Assembly (NCBI GenBank): GCA_029202985.1 | Contig: CP119316.1 | Location: 2,232,001 to 2,296,000 of the forward strand | Direction of reading: 5' to 3' | DNA length: 64,000 nt | Source of the DNA: Candidatus Andeanibacterium colombiense | Lineage (GTDB): Bacteria > Pseudomonadota > Alphaproteobacteria > Sphingomonadales > Sphingomonadaceae | Shown here: positions 46,195 to 54,713 of the stretch, piece by piece | Numbering within the stretch: the first letter of the stretch is position 1 | How the letters are laid out: each line of letters starts with the position of its first letter | Notes under the pieces: generated by a model | Database searches by the model: none | Seen by the model: only the letters and a program-made list of their open reading frames with translations | What the model was told of the DNA's origin: nothing | Program-made: the position numbers and the translations under genes

Positions 46195-46983
46195 CTAAAG
46201 GGCGCGAGCCCTCTCGACGCCCGCCCCTTCCGCAATCGGCGCATCGGCATATTCGGCCGCCAACACGCGCTTTGCCGGAGAGTTCACGGTCCAGCTCGTG
46301 ATCGGCAATCCCCGCGCCCTCTGCTGCTGGGCGAAGGCGCTCGGAAAATCGCGCACGTCATAGGCGAGGAAATCGGGCTTCGCGAGCCACAGCCAGAGAT
46401 GCCGCCGCAGCACCCCGGCGATCCCGCGATCGTGCTCCTCGCTCACCACCAGCCCCCGCACGGTGCGCGGGGCGTGCTTGGCGAACCACTGGCCGACGCG
46501 CGGATCGAAGCTCATCACCGCATGCGGGCCCTTGTAGCCTTCAAGCACGCGCAGCACCGCGAGGCAGCTTCCGGCGACATGGTAATCGCGCTTCGACTTG
46601 ATCTCGATCAGCAGCGGCACCCGGCTGCGCACCAGCCCGAGCACTTCGCGCAAGCTCGGGATGCGGTCGCTCCCGCCGGTGAGCATGATCTGCCCGAGCG
46701 CGGCGGCGTTGCGGCGAGCGACCGGCCCGCGCTCGCCGGTAAGCCGGTCGAGCTCCCAGTCGTGGAACACCATCGCCTGGCCGTCGCCGCTGCGCTGGAC
46801 GTCGCATTCGATGCCTATCCCCTGCGCGATCGCCGCGGTGAAGGCGCCGAGCGAATTTTCGGGGGTGGCGCCATCGTGCAGCCCGCGGTGGGCATAATCC
46901 TGCCGCGCGAGCCAGCCTACCCGCGCCTTATCGGGCGCGGGTGAAAGCCAGTTATCAAGCAGCCGCCACAGCAAAGATCGCAT
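46195..46983 (-). CDS. Glycerophosphodiester phosphodiesterase
   Basis: 262 aa from the ATG at 46983. The active-site motifs are complete: DYAHRGLHDGATPENSLGAF, IECDVQRSGDGQAMVFHDWELDRLTG and LLIEIKSK. The second catalytic His (in MVFHDW) is present, in contrast with the GDPD-like protein at 17624-18667. It hydrolyses glycerophosphodiesters to glycerol-3-phosphate and an alcohol. Its start lies inside the RidA gene (29-base overlap). Confidence 0.92.
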   Translation of the reverse strand: MRSLLWRLLDNWLSPAPDKARVGWLARQDYAHRGLHDGATPENSLGAFTAAIAQGIGIECDVQRSGDGQAMVFHDWELDRLTGERGPVARRNAAALGQIMLTGGSDRIPSLREVLGLVRSRVPLLIEIKSKRDYHVAGSCLAVLRVLEGYKGPHAVMSFDPRVGQWFAKHAPRTVRGLVVSEEHDRGIAGVLRRHLWLWLAKPDFLAYDVRDFPSAFAQQQRARGLPITSWTVNSPAKRVLAAEYADAPIAEGAGVERARAL

Positions 46984-47431
46984 CCACTTCGACCGCCGCG
47001 CCGAGCGGCAGTGCGGGTACGCCGACCGCCGCGCGCGCGTGCTTCCCGGCATCGCCGAACACTTCGGCCATCAGTTCCGACGCGCCATTGGCGACCTTGG
47101 GCTGGTCGAAGAATCCGGGCGTCGAATTCACGAAGGCACCGAGCTTGACCACCTGGGTGATCCGGTCGAGCGAGCCGAGCGCCGCCTTGGCCTGCGCCAG
47201 CAGCATCAGCCCGCAAGCCCGCGCGGCATCGTAGCCTTCGCCGATCTCGACATCCTCGCCGAGACGGCCGGTCACCAGCACCCCGTCGATGAATGGCAAT
47301 TGCCCGGAGACGTGGAGCAGCCCCCCCGCCTCGACGGCAGGGACGTACGCCGCGACCGGCGCGGCCGGTTCGGGGAGGACGATGCCGAGTGCGGCCAGTT
47401 TCGCGTCGATATTAAGGGCTTCGGGGCTCAT
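46955..47431 (-). CDS. RidA / YjgF family protein
   Basis: 158 aa. LLHVSGQLPFIDGVLVTGRLG, RITQVVKLGAFVNSTPGFFDQPKVANGASELMAEVFGDAGKHARAAVGVPALPLGAAVEVDAI, split along the fold, is the RidA pattern with the Arg that binds the imine carboxylate (KHARAAVG). RidA-type proteins hydrolyse reactive enamines, but the extended N-terminus suggests a diverged subgroup. It is coupled to the HAD gene upstream and to GDPD downstream. Confidence 0.9.
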   Translation of the reverse strand: MSPEALNIDAKLAALGIVLPEPAAPVAAYVPAVEAGGLLHVSGQLPFIDGVLVTGRLGEDVEIGEGYDAARACGLMLLAQAKAALGSLDRITQVVKLGAFVNSTPGFFDQPKVANGASELMAEVFGDAGKHARAAVGVPALPLGAAVEVDAIFAVAAA

Positions 47432-48057
47432 GATTCCTCCTGATGCAATTTTTCGAGCAGCCAGGGCAAGGCCTCGGCCCAATTGTCGATCCGTGCGTGG
47501 GCGTCGCCCGCGACGAAGGCGCAGGGCACATGCGGCGCGACCTGCGGCTCGCCGACCAGATGTAGCCGGACGACGTGGTTCGCATCCTGCGCGACCGAGG
47601 CGTGGTGAACCGCGATGTCGTCGATGAAGGCCACCCGGGTGGCGCCGAATTCCTCGATGATCCGCTTCAGCGCCGGGCCCTTCGGCCCCTGGTTGGTGAA
47701 CACCCGCGCATGGATGCCGTGATCGGCCAGCTGTGCCGCGCGCAGTTCGGCGCGGTGATCCTGCAGATTGGTCAGGATCACCACGTCGGCATCGCGGCCC
47801 AGTTCCGCCATCGCGGCGACCGCGCCGGGAATCGGGGTCTGGCGGTGCATCTCGGTGTCGAAGAACAGGTTCAGGAGCTTCCACATCTCCTCTTCCGGCA
47901 GCGGGTTCTCCTCGCCGCGGCGCCGCATCGCATCCTTGAACCCGCCGCCTTCCCACGCGAAATCGACCGCGTGCTCCTCGCTAAGATAGTCCCGGAAGTG
48001 GGCCAGCATGTGCAGCAGCACTTCGTCGCAGTCGGATATCACCAGCGGGCGGGACAT
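47428..48057 (-). CDS. HAD-superfamily hydrolase
   Basis: 209 aa. Motif I VISDCDEVLLHML (Asp-Cys-Asp), motif II VILTNLQDH, Lys in QGPKGPALKRII and motif IV VAFIDDIAVHHASVAQD are all present. The cap region is small and helical. It is a phosphatase-like enzyme with unknown substrate. Starts and stops overlap with the DUF3572 and RidA genes. Confidence 0.88.
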   Translation of the reverse strand: MSRPLVISDCDEVLLHMLAHFRDYLSEEHAVDFAWEGGGFKDAMRRRGEENPLPEEEMWKLLNLFFDTEMHRQTPIPGAVAAMAELGRDADVVILTNLQDHRAELRAAQLADHGIHARVFTNQGPKGPALKRIIEEFGATRVAFIDDIAVHHASVAQDANHVVRLHLVGEPQVAPHVPCAFVAGDAHARIDNWAEALPWLLEKLHQEES

Positions 48058-48290
48058 TACGCCAGCCTCCGCGCGGCATCGGCCAGTTCCTGCGGCTCGA
48101 CTTCGAGCGCTTCGGCGGCGGCGATCAGGTCGGGCTCGTGGCTGCAGAGGAACTCCAGCACCGCGCCCTGCACCGCAACGTCGGTGAGGCCTTCGCGCAA
48201 AACATCGGGGGTCATCCCGGTCAGCGACAGCAGCCGCTCGGCCCGGTCCTCGTCGCTCAGCACCCAGACCAGCGCGTTGAGCGCCAGCAT
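48057..48290 (-). CDS. DUF3572 family protein
   Basis: 77 aa from the ATG at 48290. LALNALVWVLSDEDRAERLLSLTGMTPDVLREGLTD and AVLEFLCSHEPDLIAAAEALEVEP match the helical DUF3572 pattern. The codons just before the ATG (reading SPADPQ) look like the usual family N-terminus, so the real start may be a non-ATG codon about ten codons upstream. Function unknown. Its stop overlaps the HAD start. Confidence 0.8.
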   Translation of the reverse strand: MLALNALVWVLSDEDRAERLLSLTGMTPDVLREGLTDVAVQGAVLEFLCSHEPDLIAAAEALEVEPQELADAARRLA

Positions 48291-48375
48291 CTGCGGGTCG
48301 GCGGGGGATTTGCGGTCGCGAAGAATTGTCAGTCCCCTGTCAGGGTCATAAAGCGGCGGAGCGGAGGGACTGGCA

Positions 48376-48738
48376 GTGGCAAAGAGAATCCTGGTTGTCG
48401 AGGATAACGATCTCAACCGGAAACTGTTCTGCGATGTCCTGCGCGCCAACGGCTTCGCGGTCGAGCCGGTCGCGGACGGACTGGAAGCGATCGGCAAGGC
48501 GCGCGAATTCGTGCCCAATCTGGTGATCATGGACATCCAGCTGCCCAATGTCTCGGGGCTCGAGCTGATCGCCGGCCTCAAGGCGGATGGGGCGCTGCGC
48601 GCGATTCCGGTGCTCGCGGTCACCGCCTATGCCGGCAAGGGCGACGAGGAGCGCATTCGCGACGCCGGGGCGGAGGGCTATCTCGCCAAGCCGGTCTCGA
48701 TCGGCCCGTTCATGAAAGCGGTCAATGCGCTTGTCTGA
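48376..48738 (+). CDS. divK: Single-domain response regulator (DivK-like)
   Basis: 120 aa with a GTG start. RILVVEDNDLNRKLFCDVL, phospho-acceptor Asp in LVIMDIQLPNVSG, Thr in VTAYAGKG and Lys in EGYLAKPVS complete the receiver. It has no output domain. In Caulobacter DivK modulates the PleC/DivJ kinases and the CtrA cell-cycle pathway. It is followed 67 bases later by the acp-spt pair. Confidence 0.9.
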   Translation: MAKRILVVEDNDLNRKLFCDVLRANGFAVEPVADGLEAIGKAREFVPNLVIMDIQLPNVSGLELIAGLKADGALRAIPVLAVTAYAGKGDEERIRDAGAEGYLAKPVSIGPFMKAVNALV

Positions 48739-48805
48739 CCCCGCCGCGCTTGACAGCGCCGCCGCCCGCCGCTTTTGCGCCGCAATCGAATTCTAGGGAT
48801 TCCGC

Positions 48806-49048
48806 ATGGACCGCACCGAAATAGACAGCCGCATTCGCGCTTTGATCGAGCCTTTCAACAAGAAGGGGGTAGAGATCGCCGACGCCTCTACCTTCGCCGG
48901 GGATCTGGAGTTCGACAGCCTGACGGTGATGGATTTCGTCGCCGCGATCGAGGACGAATTCGACATCATCATCTCGATGAACCAGCAGGCCGAGATCGAG
49001 AATTTCGGGCAACTCGTCGATGCGGTGGCAAAACTCAGTGGCAAGTGA
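48806..49048 (+). CDS. Acyl carrier protein of the sphingolipid pathway
   Basis: 80 aa, acidic. The phosphopantetheine attachment Ser is in LEFDSLTVMDFV. It follows the same operon layout as the dedicated ACP used with bacterial serine palmitoyltransferase. The distance of 7 bases to spt supports a shared function; a general FabD-type ACP is less likely because fab genes are absent here. Confidence 0.9.
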   Translation: MDRTEIDSRIRALIEPFNKKGVEIADASTFAGDLEFDSLTVMDFVAAIEDEFDIIISMNQQAEIENFGQLVDAVAKLSGK

Positions 49049-49055
49049 TCCGATC

Positions 49056-50279
49056 ATGAGCGCCGGCGAAGCGGGCGGCGAAACCGACCTGTTCAGCAAG
49101 TTCGATTCCGTAATCGCACTGCGCCAGTCGCTGCTCGCGGGCGGCGGCGAGGATCCGTTCAACCTGGTGATGGAGAAGGTCCTCTCCCCCACCCGCGCGA
49201 TCTGCAACGGGCGCGACACGATCCTGCTCGGGACCTACAACTACATGGGCATGACCTTCGACCCGGACGTGATCCAGGCCGGCAAGGACGCGCTGGAGAA
49301 CTTCGGTGCCGGCACCACCGGCAGCCGCGTGCTCAACGGCACCTATCGCGGCCACCGCGAAGTCGAGGAAGCGCTCAAGCTCTTTTACGGCATGGACCAT
49401 GCCATGGTGTTCTCGACCGGCTACCAGGCGAACCTCGGGATCATCTCGACCGTCGCCGGCAAGGGCGATTACATCGTCCTCGACATCGACAGCCACGCGA
49501 GCATCTGGGACGGCTGTGCGCTCGGCAATGCCGAGGTCGTGCCGTTCAAGCACAACGATCTCGAAGCGATGGAAAAGCGCCTCAAGCGTATCCCCGAAGG
49601 CGCGGGTAAGCTGGTCGTGCTCGAAGGCGTCTATTCGATGCTCGGCGATATCGCGCCGCTGAAGGAGATGATCGCGGTCGCCAAGGCGAACGGCGCGATG
49701 GTGCTGGTCGACGAGGCACATTCGATGGGCTTCATCGGCGAGCACGGCCGCGGCGTGGCCGAAGCGCAGGGCGTGCTGGACGATGTGGATTTCGTGATCG
49801 GGACCTTCTCGAAGAGCGTGGGCACGGTCGGCGGCTTCTGCGTTTCGAACCATCCGAAGTTCGAGATTCTGCGGCTGGTCTGCCGCCCCTACGTGTTCAC
49901 CGCCAGCCTCCCGCCCAGCGTGGTCGCGACCGCCGCGACCAGCATCCGCAAGCTGATGCACGGATCGGACAAGCGCGCGCATCTGTGGGAGAATTCCAAG
50001 ACCCTCCACGCCGGGCTGACCGCGCTCGGCTTCAAGCTCGGCACCGACGAGCCGCAGAGCGCGATCATCGCGGTGATCATGCCCGATCTCGAAAAAGGTG
50101 CCGCGATGTGGGAAGCGCTGCTCCACGAAGGGCTTTACGTGAACCTCGCCCGCCCGCCGGCGACCCCGGCCAACATGACCCTGCTGCGCTGCTCGCTCTG
50201 CGCCGAACATTCGGCCGAGCAGGTCCAGACCATCCTGGGTATGTTCGAACGCGCGGGCAAGGCCGTCGGGATTATTTAA
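49056..50279 (+). CDS. spt: Serine palmitoyltransferase
   Basis: 407 aa. It strongly resembles the Sphingomonas paucimobilis enzyme. TILLGTYNYMGMTFDPDV, GTTGSRVLNGTYRGHREVE, VFSTGYQANLGI (PLP stacking region), DEAHSMGFIGEHGRG and FSKSVGTVGGF with the Schiff-base Lys are the alpha-oxoamine-synthase motifs. It condenses serine with an acyl thioester to 3-ketosphinganine, the first step of sphingolipid synthesis. The acyl donor is likely supplied by the adjacent ACP. The remaining sphingolipid genes are not in this window. Confidence 0.96.
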   Translation: MSAGEAGGETDLFSKFDSVIALRQSLLAGGGEDPFNLVMEKVLSPTRAICNGRDTILLGTYNYMGMTFDPDVIQAGKDALENFGAGTTGSRVLNGTYRGHREVEEALKLFYGMDHAMVFSTGYQANLGIISTVAGKGDYIVLDIDSHASIWDGCALGNAEVVPFKHNDLEAMEKRLKRIPEGAGKLVVLEGVYSMLGDIAPLKEMIAVAKANGAMVLVDEAHSMGFIGEHGRGVAEAQGVLDDVDFVIGTFSKSVGTVGGFCVSNHPKFEILRLVCRPYVFTASLPPSVVATAATSIRKLMHGSDKRAHLWENSKTLHAGLTALGFKLGTDEPQSAIIAVIMPDLEKGAAMWEALLHEGLYVNLARPPATPANMTLLRCSLCAEHSAEQVQTILGMFERAGKAVGII

Positions 50280-50283
50280 GGCT

Positions 50284-51696
50284 TCACAGCAACGGGCTGA
50301 CCAGCCGGGCGAAATTCTCGGCCAGTCGGCGCAGGCGGCCGCGGCGGCGCCATTGCTCCGGGATCACCGGATCGCTGTGCGCGAAATAGCCCTCCTGCAC
50401 CGCGCGCAAGTGCTCCACGCTGGCGGGGTCGAGCAGCAGCAGGCTGACTTCCTCATTGAGCTGGAACGAGCGGATGTCGACGTTGCTCGAGCCGACGATC
50501 CCCAGCCGCCCGTCGATGCGGATGTTCTTCGCGTGGAGCAAATAGTCGCGGTAGCGATGGATGCGGACCCCGGCCGAAAGCAGCTCGTCGTAATAGGACG
50601 CCTGCGCGAGGTTGACGAACCACTGGTCGACCACCGCCGAAACCACGATCCGCACCTCCACCCCGCGCAGCACCGCGGTCCGCAGCGCGGCGAGCAGGCC
50701 CTCGTCGGGGACCAGATAGGGCGTGACGATCGTGACTTCGCGCTCCGCCCGGTCGACCTGCCACACCAGCAGGGTCAGGAAACCGCTGAGCGGGTAGTTC
50801 GCGCCGCTCGGCAGCACCTGCAGTTCCGCATCTCCGGCCGGCGGAGCGATCGCGGGCTGCGGATCGAGCAGTTTTTCGGTCTCGAGATACCAGTCGGCGA
50901 CGAACACCGCGGTCAGCTCCGCCACCGCCGGGCCTTCGATGCGCGCGACCAGTTCGCGGTTGGTCACGCCCGGGCGGAAGTCCTTGTCGACGATGTTCTG
51001 CGATCCGGCATAGCCGATTGCCCCGTCGATCAGGAACAGCTTGCGGTGGTTGCGCATATCGCGCCGGGTGCGCCCGCGCAGCCAGTGGAACGGCAGCGTC
51101 TCGCGCGCCTCCACCCCGGCCTCCGCCAGGCGCCGCAGCGTGCCCTTGATCCAGCGATGCCCACCGACCGGATCGACCAGCACATGGCAGGCGACCCCGC
51201 GCGCCGCCGCGCGGCCGAGCGCCGCGATCACCCGCTGGCCGGTCGCGTCGTCGGCGAAGATATAGGCGAGGATCCGCACGTGCAGCCGCGCCGCGTCGAT
51301 ATCGGCGACCAGCCGCTCGATCACCGTATCGTAATCGCCGATCAGCTCGATCGCATTGCCGCCGGTTGCCGGCAATCCGCCGAGCCGTTCGGCCAGCTCG
51401 GCCGTGCGGCGCCGGCTATCCCGCGGCAGCGGCGCGGCGATCCGCAGCTGCTCCGCGATCACCACGAAGAACGGCGCGAGATCGGCAAACCGCGCGACTC
51501 GCCAGGCGGGGAAGCTGGGCCGCCCGATCGCGAGGAACAGCGCCAGCCCCGGCAGCGGCAGGAAGAGGATCAGCAGCAGCCAGCTGGTCGCGGCGGCCGG
51601 CGGGCGGCGCAGCGGCACGATCACCAGCATAACCAGCCGGATCGCCCATTCGAGCAGATAATAAGCCTCGCCGAGCGACGGGAACATGGCATTCAT
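50284..51696 (-). CDS. Cardiolipin synthase (phospholipase D family)
   Basis: 470 aa. Two N-terminal membrane helices precede two HKD motifs: MRNHRKLFLIDGAIGYAGSQNI and LLHAKNIRIDGRLGIVGSSNVDIRSF. It makes cardiolipin from two phosphatidylglycerols. It converges on spt with 4 bases between the stops. Together with spt it gives a small envelope-lipid neighbourhood. Confidence 0.94.
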   Translation of the reverse strand: MNAMFPSLGEAYYLLEWAIRLVMLVIVPLRRPPAAATSWLLLILFLPLPGLALFLAIGRPSFPAWRVARFADLAPFFVVIAEQLRIAAPLPRDSRRRTAELAERLGGLPATGGNAIELIGDYDTVIERLVADIDAARLHVRILAYIFADDATGQRVIAALGRAAARGVACHVLVDPVGGHRWIKGTLRRLAEAGVEARETLPFHWLRGRTRRDMRNHRKLFLIDGAIGYAGSQNIVDKDFRPGVTNRELVARIEGPAVAELTAVFVADWYLETEKLLDPQPAIAPPAGDAELQVLPSGANYPLSGFLTLLVWQVDRAEREVTIVTPYLVPDEGLLAALRTAVLRGVEVRIVVSAVVDQWFVNLAQASYYDELLSAGVRIHRYRDYLLHAKNIRIDGRLGIVGSSNVDIRSFQLNEEVSLLLLDPASVEHLRAVQEGYFAHSDPVIPEQWRRRGRLRRLAENFARLVSPLL

Positions 51697-51789
51697 CCGG
51701 CGATCCTAGCAGAGAAATCCGCGTCGGCCATCTGGCGCGGGCCAGCCAGGAGGCCTACCTGCGAATGGCCCCCACTCAGGAGAATCGCC

Positions 51790-52218
51790 ATGAGCATCCG
51801 CACCGCCAGCGCCCGCTACGAAGGTTTCGGCAAGCCCGGCCAGGGTTTCGTCTCGACTCAATCCGGCGCGCTGCACGAACAGCAATACGGTTTCAACACG
51901 CGCTTCGAGGACGGGCCGGGGACCAATCCGGAAGAGCTGGTCGCCGCCGCCCATGCGAGCTGCTTCACGATGGCGCTGTCCTTCGCGCTTGCCCGCGCGG
52001 GGTTCGAGGACGGCACGCTCGAGACCACCGCCGCGGTGACGCTGGAGCAGGACGGCGCCGGCTTCACCATCACCCGCTCCGATTTGACCCTGACCGGGCA
52101 TGTGCCGGGGATCGACGATGCGCAGTTCCAGGAAATCGCGAAGGGCGCGAAGGAGACCTGCCCGCTGTCCAAGTTGCTCAAGGCCGAGATCACGCTGACC
52201 GCGACGTTGGACGCCTAA
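51790..52218 (+). CDS. OsmC/Ohr-family peroxiredoxin
   Basis: 142 aa. The redox Cys lies in AAAHASCFTMALSFALA and the second in KETCPLSKLLKAEI. Start chosen at MSIRTASARYEG. The family reduces organic hydroperoxides with thiols. It converges on the GFA-family gene with both stop codons in CTAA (52215-52218). Confidence 0.93.
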   Translation: MSIRTASARYEGFGKPGQGFVSTQSGALHEQQYGFNTRFEDGPGTNPEELVAAAHASCFTMALSFALARAGFEDGTLETTAAVTLEQDGAGFTITRSDLTLTGHVPGIDDAQFQEIAKGAKETCPLSKLLKAEITLTATLDA

Positions 52219-52703
52219 TCGAGCCACAGCCCGCGGGCGCGGTGCCAGTCTTCCAGCGTGACGTCCGGATATCGGTCGAAGCACCGGTCGTCCGGGCCGA
52301 CCCGCGGTTCGACCCAGGATGCTTTCGAATCGAGCATCAGATGCACGCTCGATGGCGCTTTGGGCAATTCGCTGTCGATCGCCGAGGCGAACGGGTGAAC
52401 CAGCTCGGGCCATTCGGGGCTGAACACCCACAGCGCGCTGGCGCACAGCGGGCAGAAGTGCCGCTCGCCCGTGCTGGTCTCGCATCCGCCGTGCCCGTCG
52501 GCCAGTTCGGCATGGAACACCCCGGTCTTGCCTTCGACCTTGAGCGTCGCGGCATCGGCGTGGAGATTGATCGCATAGCCGCCGCCGCCGGCGGTCTTGC
52601 GGCAGATCGAGCAATAGCAGCGCATGAACGGCACCGGCGCGTGGCTGTCGGCGGAGAAGCGGACCGCGCCGCAGCGGCACGATCCTTCGAGCTTGAGGGG
52701 CAT
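52215..52703 (-). CDS. GFA-family zinc protein
   Basis: 162 aa. Zn-binding Cys pairs are in GSCRCGAVRF, CYCSICRK and RHFCPLCASALW. The GFA/CENP-V fold was first described in a glutathione-dependent formaldehyde enzyme, but many members have unknown activity. Start set at the ATG at 52703. Confidence 0.9.
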   Translation of the reverse strand: MPLKLEGSCRCGAVRFSADSHAPVPFMRCYCSICRKTAGGGGYAINLHADAATLKVEGKTGVFHAELADGHGGCETSTGERHFCPLCASALWVFSPEWPELVHPFASAIDSELPKAPSSVHLMLDSKASWVEPRVGPDDRCFDRYPDVTLEDWHRARGLWLD

Positions 52704-52764
52704 GGCGGTCTCCTTCTGGTGGAGCAATCGCCCGGCGAGCCGCCGGGTTCCGCTCAGCCTCGCG

Positions 52765-53277
52765 TTACACCCATTGCGCGATCCAGTCGGCCAGTGCCTG
52801 CGGGGTCATGCTGCGGGCATCGGCCAGCGCGAAGAGCTTGCTGCGGTTGAGGAGCTTGTCGCTCTTGGGATCGACCACCAGCAGCGCCGGCACGCCGTCG
52901 AGCTTCTTGACCCCCCAATGGGCCGCGATCTGGCCGTTCTTGTCGAATCGGCCGATATCGACGCTGACCAGCTCGTAATGCCTGGCAATGAACGCCTTCA
53001 TCTCGGGCAGATCCATCACCCCGGCGAGCATCCGGCAATCGGGGCACCAATTGCCGCCGAGATCGACCAGCAGCAATTTGCCGCTCTTTTTCGCGCGCGC
53101 CTTCGCCTGCGCCACCGCGCGGTCGGCATCGGCAGCTTCCGCATAGGGCAGGGGGAGCGGCTGCGGGAGCTTCTGCAGGCTGGTGAGCGAGATGCGCGGG
53201 GCCGGCCTGGCCGGGGCAGCCGCCGGCAGCGCGAGCAACGCAATGGCGGCAAAGGAAGACAGGATCGGAATTTTCAT
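52765..53277 (-). CDS. Exported thioredoxin-fold protein
   Basis: 170 aa with a signal peptide (SFAAIALLALPAAAPA). The thioredoxin active site is LGGNWCPDCRML. It continues with FDKNGQIAAHWGV and GVPALLVVDP containing the cis-Pro. It resembles DsbE/thioredoxin-like proteins acting in the periplasm. It lies 61 bases from the start of the GFA gene, same strand. Confidence 0.88.
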   Translation of the reverse strand: MKIPILSSFAAIALLALPAAAPARPAPRISLTSLQKLPQPLPLPYAEAADADRAVAQAKARAKKSGKLLLVDLGGNWCPDCRMLAGVMDLPEMKAFIARHYELVSVDIGRFDKNGQIAAHWGVKKLDGVPALLVVDPKSDKLLNRSKLFALADARSMTPQALADWIAQWV

Positions 53278-53340
53278 CGGGCGCTCCTGAAGAACAGGCA
53301 AGCAGCGATAACCGATTTTCCGGGGGCAGGCGATGGCAAT

Positions 53341-53375
53341 GCACCATCCGCGGGACGGATCCCCGCGGATGGTGC
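53341..53375. terminator. Strong hairpin after the BA14K-like gene
   Basis: A perfect 14-bp stem (GCACCATCCGCGGG with CCCGCGGATGGTGC) has the 7-base loop ACGGATC. There is no T-run on either strand. It lies 11 bases beyond the stop of the minus-strand BA14K-like gene. Confidence 0.6.
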
Positions 53376-53386
53376 GGCAGGGTGCG

Positions 53387-53704
53387 TCAGAGCTTGCAGC
53401 GCACGGTCTTCTTGCCGAGGCGATAGGTGTCGGTGCGCGCATTGTAGCTGCGGTACTTCACCTGGCAGGCGCGGACGTGACGATACCAGTCGTTCTTCTT
53501 CCCCCAGAACGACGGCGCGGCGCCGGGGCGCGCGCCCCACGAACTGTTCCACGAACCGTAATTGTCCTTGTGGACCATCGGGGCCTTCTTCGGCGGCGAC
53601 TTGTGATCGTCGTGATGCATGCTGCCGGACATCTGCGCACAGGCGGGGACCGCGAGCGCGACGGTGAAGGCAAGCCCGAAAGCGGCGAGCAGGGTGTTTC
53701 TCAT
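53387..53704 (-). CDS. BA14K-like secreted protein
   Basis: 105 aa from the ATG at 53704. The signal peptide ends in PACAQM. A His/Lys-rich middle is followed by the C-terminal motif RACQVKYRSYNARTDTYRLG and a final Cys, the CxxRYRSYDPxxGTY pattern of BA14K immunogens. These proteins are exported and of uncertain function. Single-gene unit. Confidence 0.72.
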   Translation of the reverse strand: MRNTLLAAFGLAFTVALAVPACAQMSGSMHHDDHKSPPKKAPMVHKDNYGSWNSSWGARPGAAPSFWGKKNDWYRHVRACQVKYRSYNARTDTYRLGKKTVRCKL

Positions 53705-53812
53705 AGGGATACTCCAGGGGGAATGGCGACCAGCGGGCGCGAACGCCTGTTCCCTCAACCCGGAGGAGCGGAGAGGCGTTCCCCGTTGAATTGTATCAAA
53801 AAGTCGCCCGGC

Positions 53813-54448
53813 TCAGCCCGGCAGGCTCGCGGCTGCGGCGCATTTCTCCTGCGTCGCCTTGTTGCCGCCCTCGAGCAGCGTCACCGCGAGGAACCCGCCG
53901 ACCACCAGGACCACGAAGCCGGCGGTCGCAAGGCCGAGGTATTTGTCGATGAACGCCTTGATCGACCGCCCGAACAGGCGGAACAACACGCCAACGATCA
54001 TGAAGCTGATCGAGCGGCTGACCAGGCTGGCCAGCACGAAGGTCAACAGCGGCATATGGATGAAGCCGGCGGTGATCGTCAGCAATTTGAACGGGATCGG
54101 GGTCGCGCCCTTGATCATGATGATCTCGGCCCCGTATTCGCGCAGATAGCACGCGGCGACCGGGAAGCTCTTTTCCATGCCGAGCAGATGCAGCAGCTGC
54201 TTGCCGACCGTATCGTAAAGCCCCCAGCCGATCGCATAGCCGAGGCATCCCCCCGCGACCGAGGCCAAGGTGGCGATCACCGCGAAGCGCAGCGCCTTCT
54301 TCGGTTCGGCGAGGCACATCACACCGAGCACCGGATGCGGCGGGATCGGGAAGAAGCTCGCCTCGACGAAGGCGAACAGCGCCAGCCACCATTCGGCGTG
54401 GCGGTGGGCCGCCTTCTGCATCGTCCAGTCGTAGAGGCGGCGGAGCAT
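53813..54448 (-). CDS. YqaA/DedA-family membrane protein
   Basis: 211 aa. EASFFPIPPHPVLGVMCLA, IGWGLYDTVGKQLL and IKGATPIPFKLLTITAGF are YqaA features of the SNARE-associated/DedA superfamily. Four or five membrane helices. Related DedA proteins move phospholipids across the inner membrane; this subgroup is uncharacterised. The gene ends the ordinary chromosome block before the GTA cluster. Confidence 0.9.
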   Translation of the reverse strand: MLRRLYDWTMQKAAHRHAEWWLALFAFVEASFFPIPPHPVLGVMCLAEPKKALRFAVIATLASVAGGCLGYAIGWGLYDTVGKQLLHLLGMEKSFPVAACYLREYGAEIIMIKGATPIPFKLLTITAGFIHMPLLTFVLASLVSRSISFMIVGVLFRLFGRSIKAFIDKYLGLATAGFVVLVVGGFLAVTLLEGGNKATQEKCAAAASLPG

Positions 54449-54461
54449 TCGTGGGTCCCTT

Positions 54462-54538
54462 CGTCATTGCGAGGGGCGAAGCCCCGCGGCAATCCAGTGC
54501 GGAAGGCCCTGGATTGCCACGCTTCGCTCGCAATGACG
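54462..54538. repeat. Dispersed palindromic repeat, copy 1
   Basis: 77 bases with perfect 12-bp terminal inverted repeats (CGTCATTGCGAG/CTCGCAATGACG) and an inner inverted pair (GCAATCCAG/CTGGATTGC). The second copy is at 59625-59711. It has no coding capacity and resembles the widespread alphaproteobacterial GTCATTGCGAG-type repeat. Confidence 0.9.
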
Positions 54539-54615
54539 AGCGGAGTGGAAGAGCGATTACGCGAGCCCGCGAGCCATCGCAACCGCAAGTATATAACCGA
54601 TATGGTACTTTGTGC

Positions 54616-54644
54616 TTGACATCGTCACGCTGTTTCGGTACATA
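54616..54644 (+). promoter_or_regulatory. Candidate promoter of the GTA cluster
   Basis: TTGACA, 17 bases, TACATA in an AT-rich stretch 70 bases upstream of the small-terminase ATG. It is flanked by an imperfect inverted repeat (GATATGGTAC and GTACATATC) that could be an operator. This is the clearest sigma-70-like promoter in the window. Confidence 0.5.
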
Positions 54645-54713
54645 TCACGAACATCGCGATGGTGCGAGTCGCTCCCGGCCCGCCACCGCCTTCTCCTTTC
54701 AGACGGATACTCC

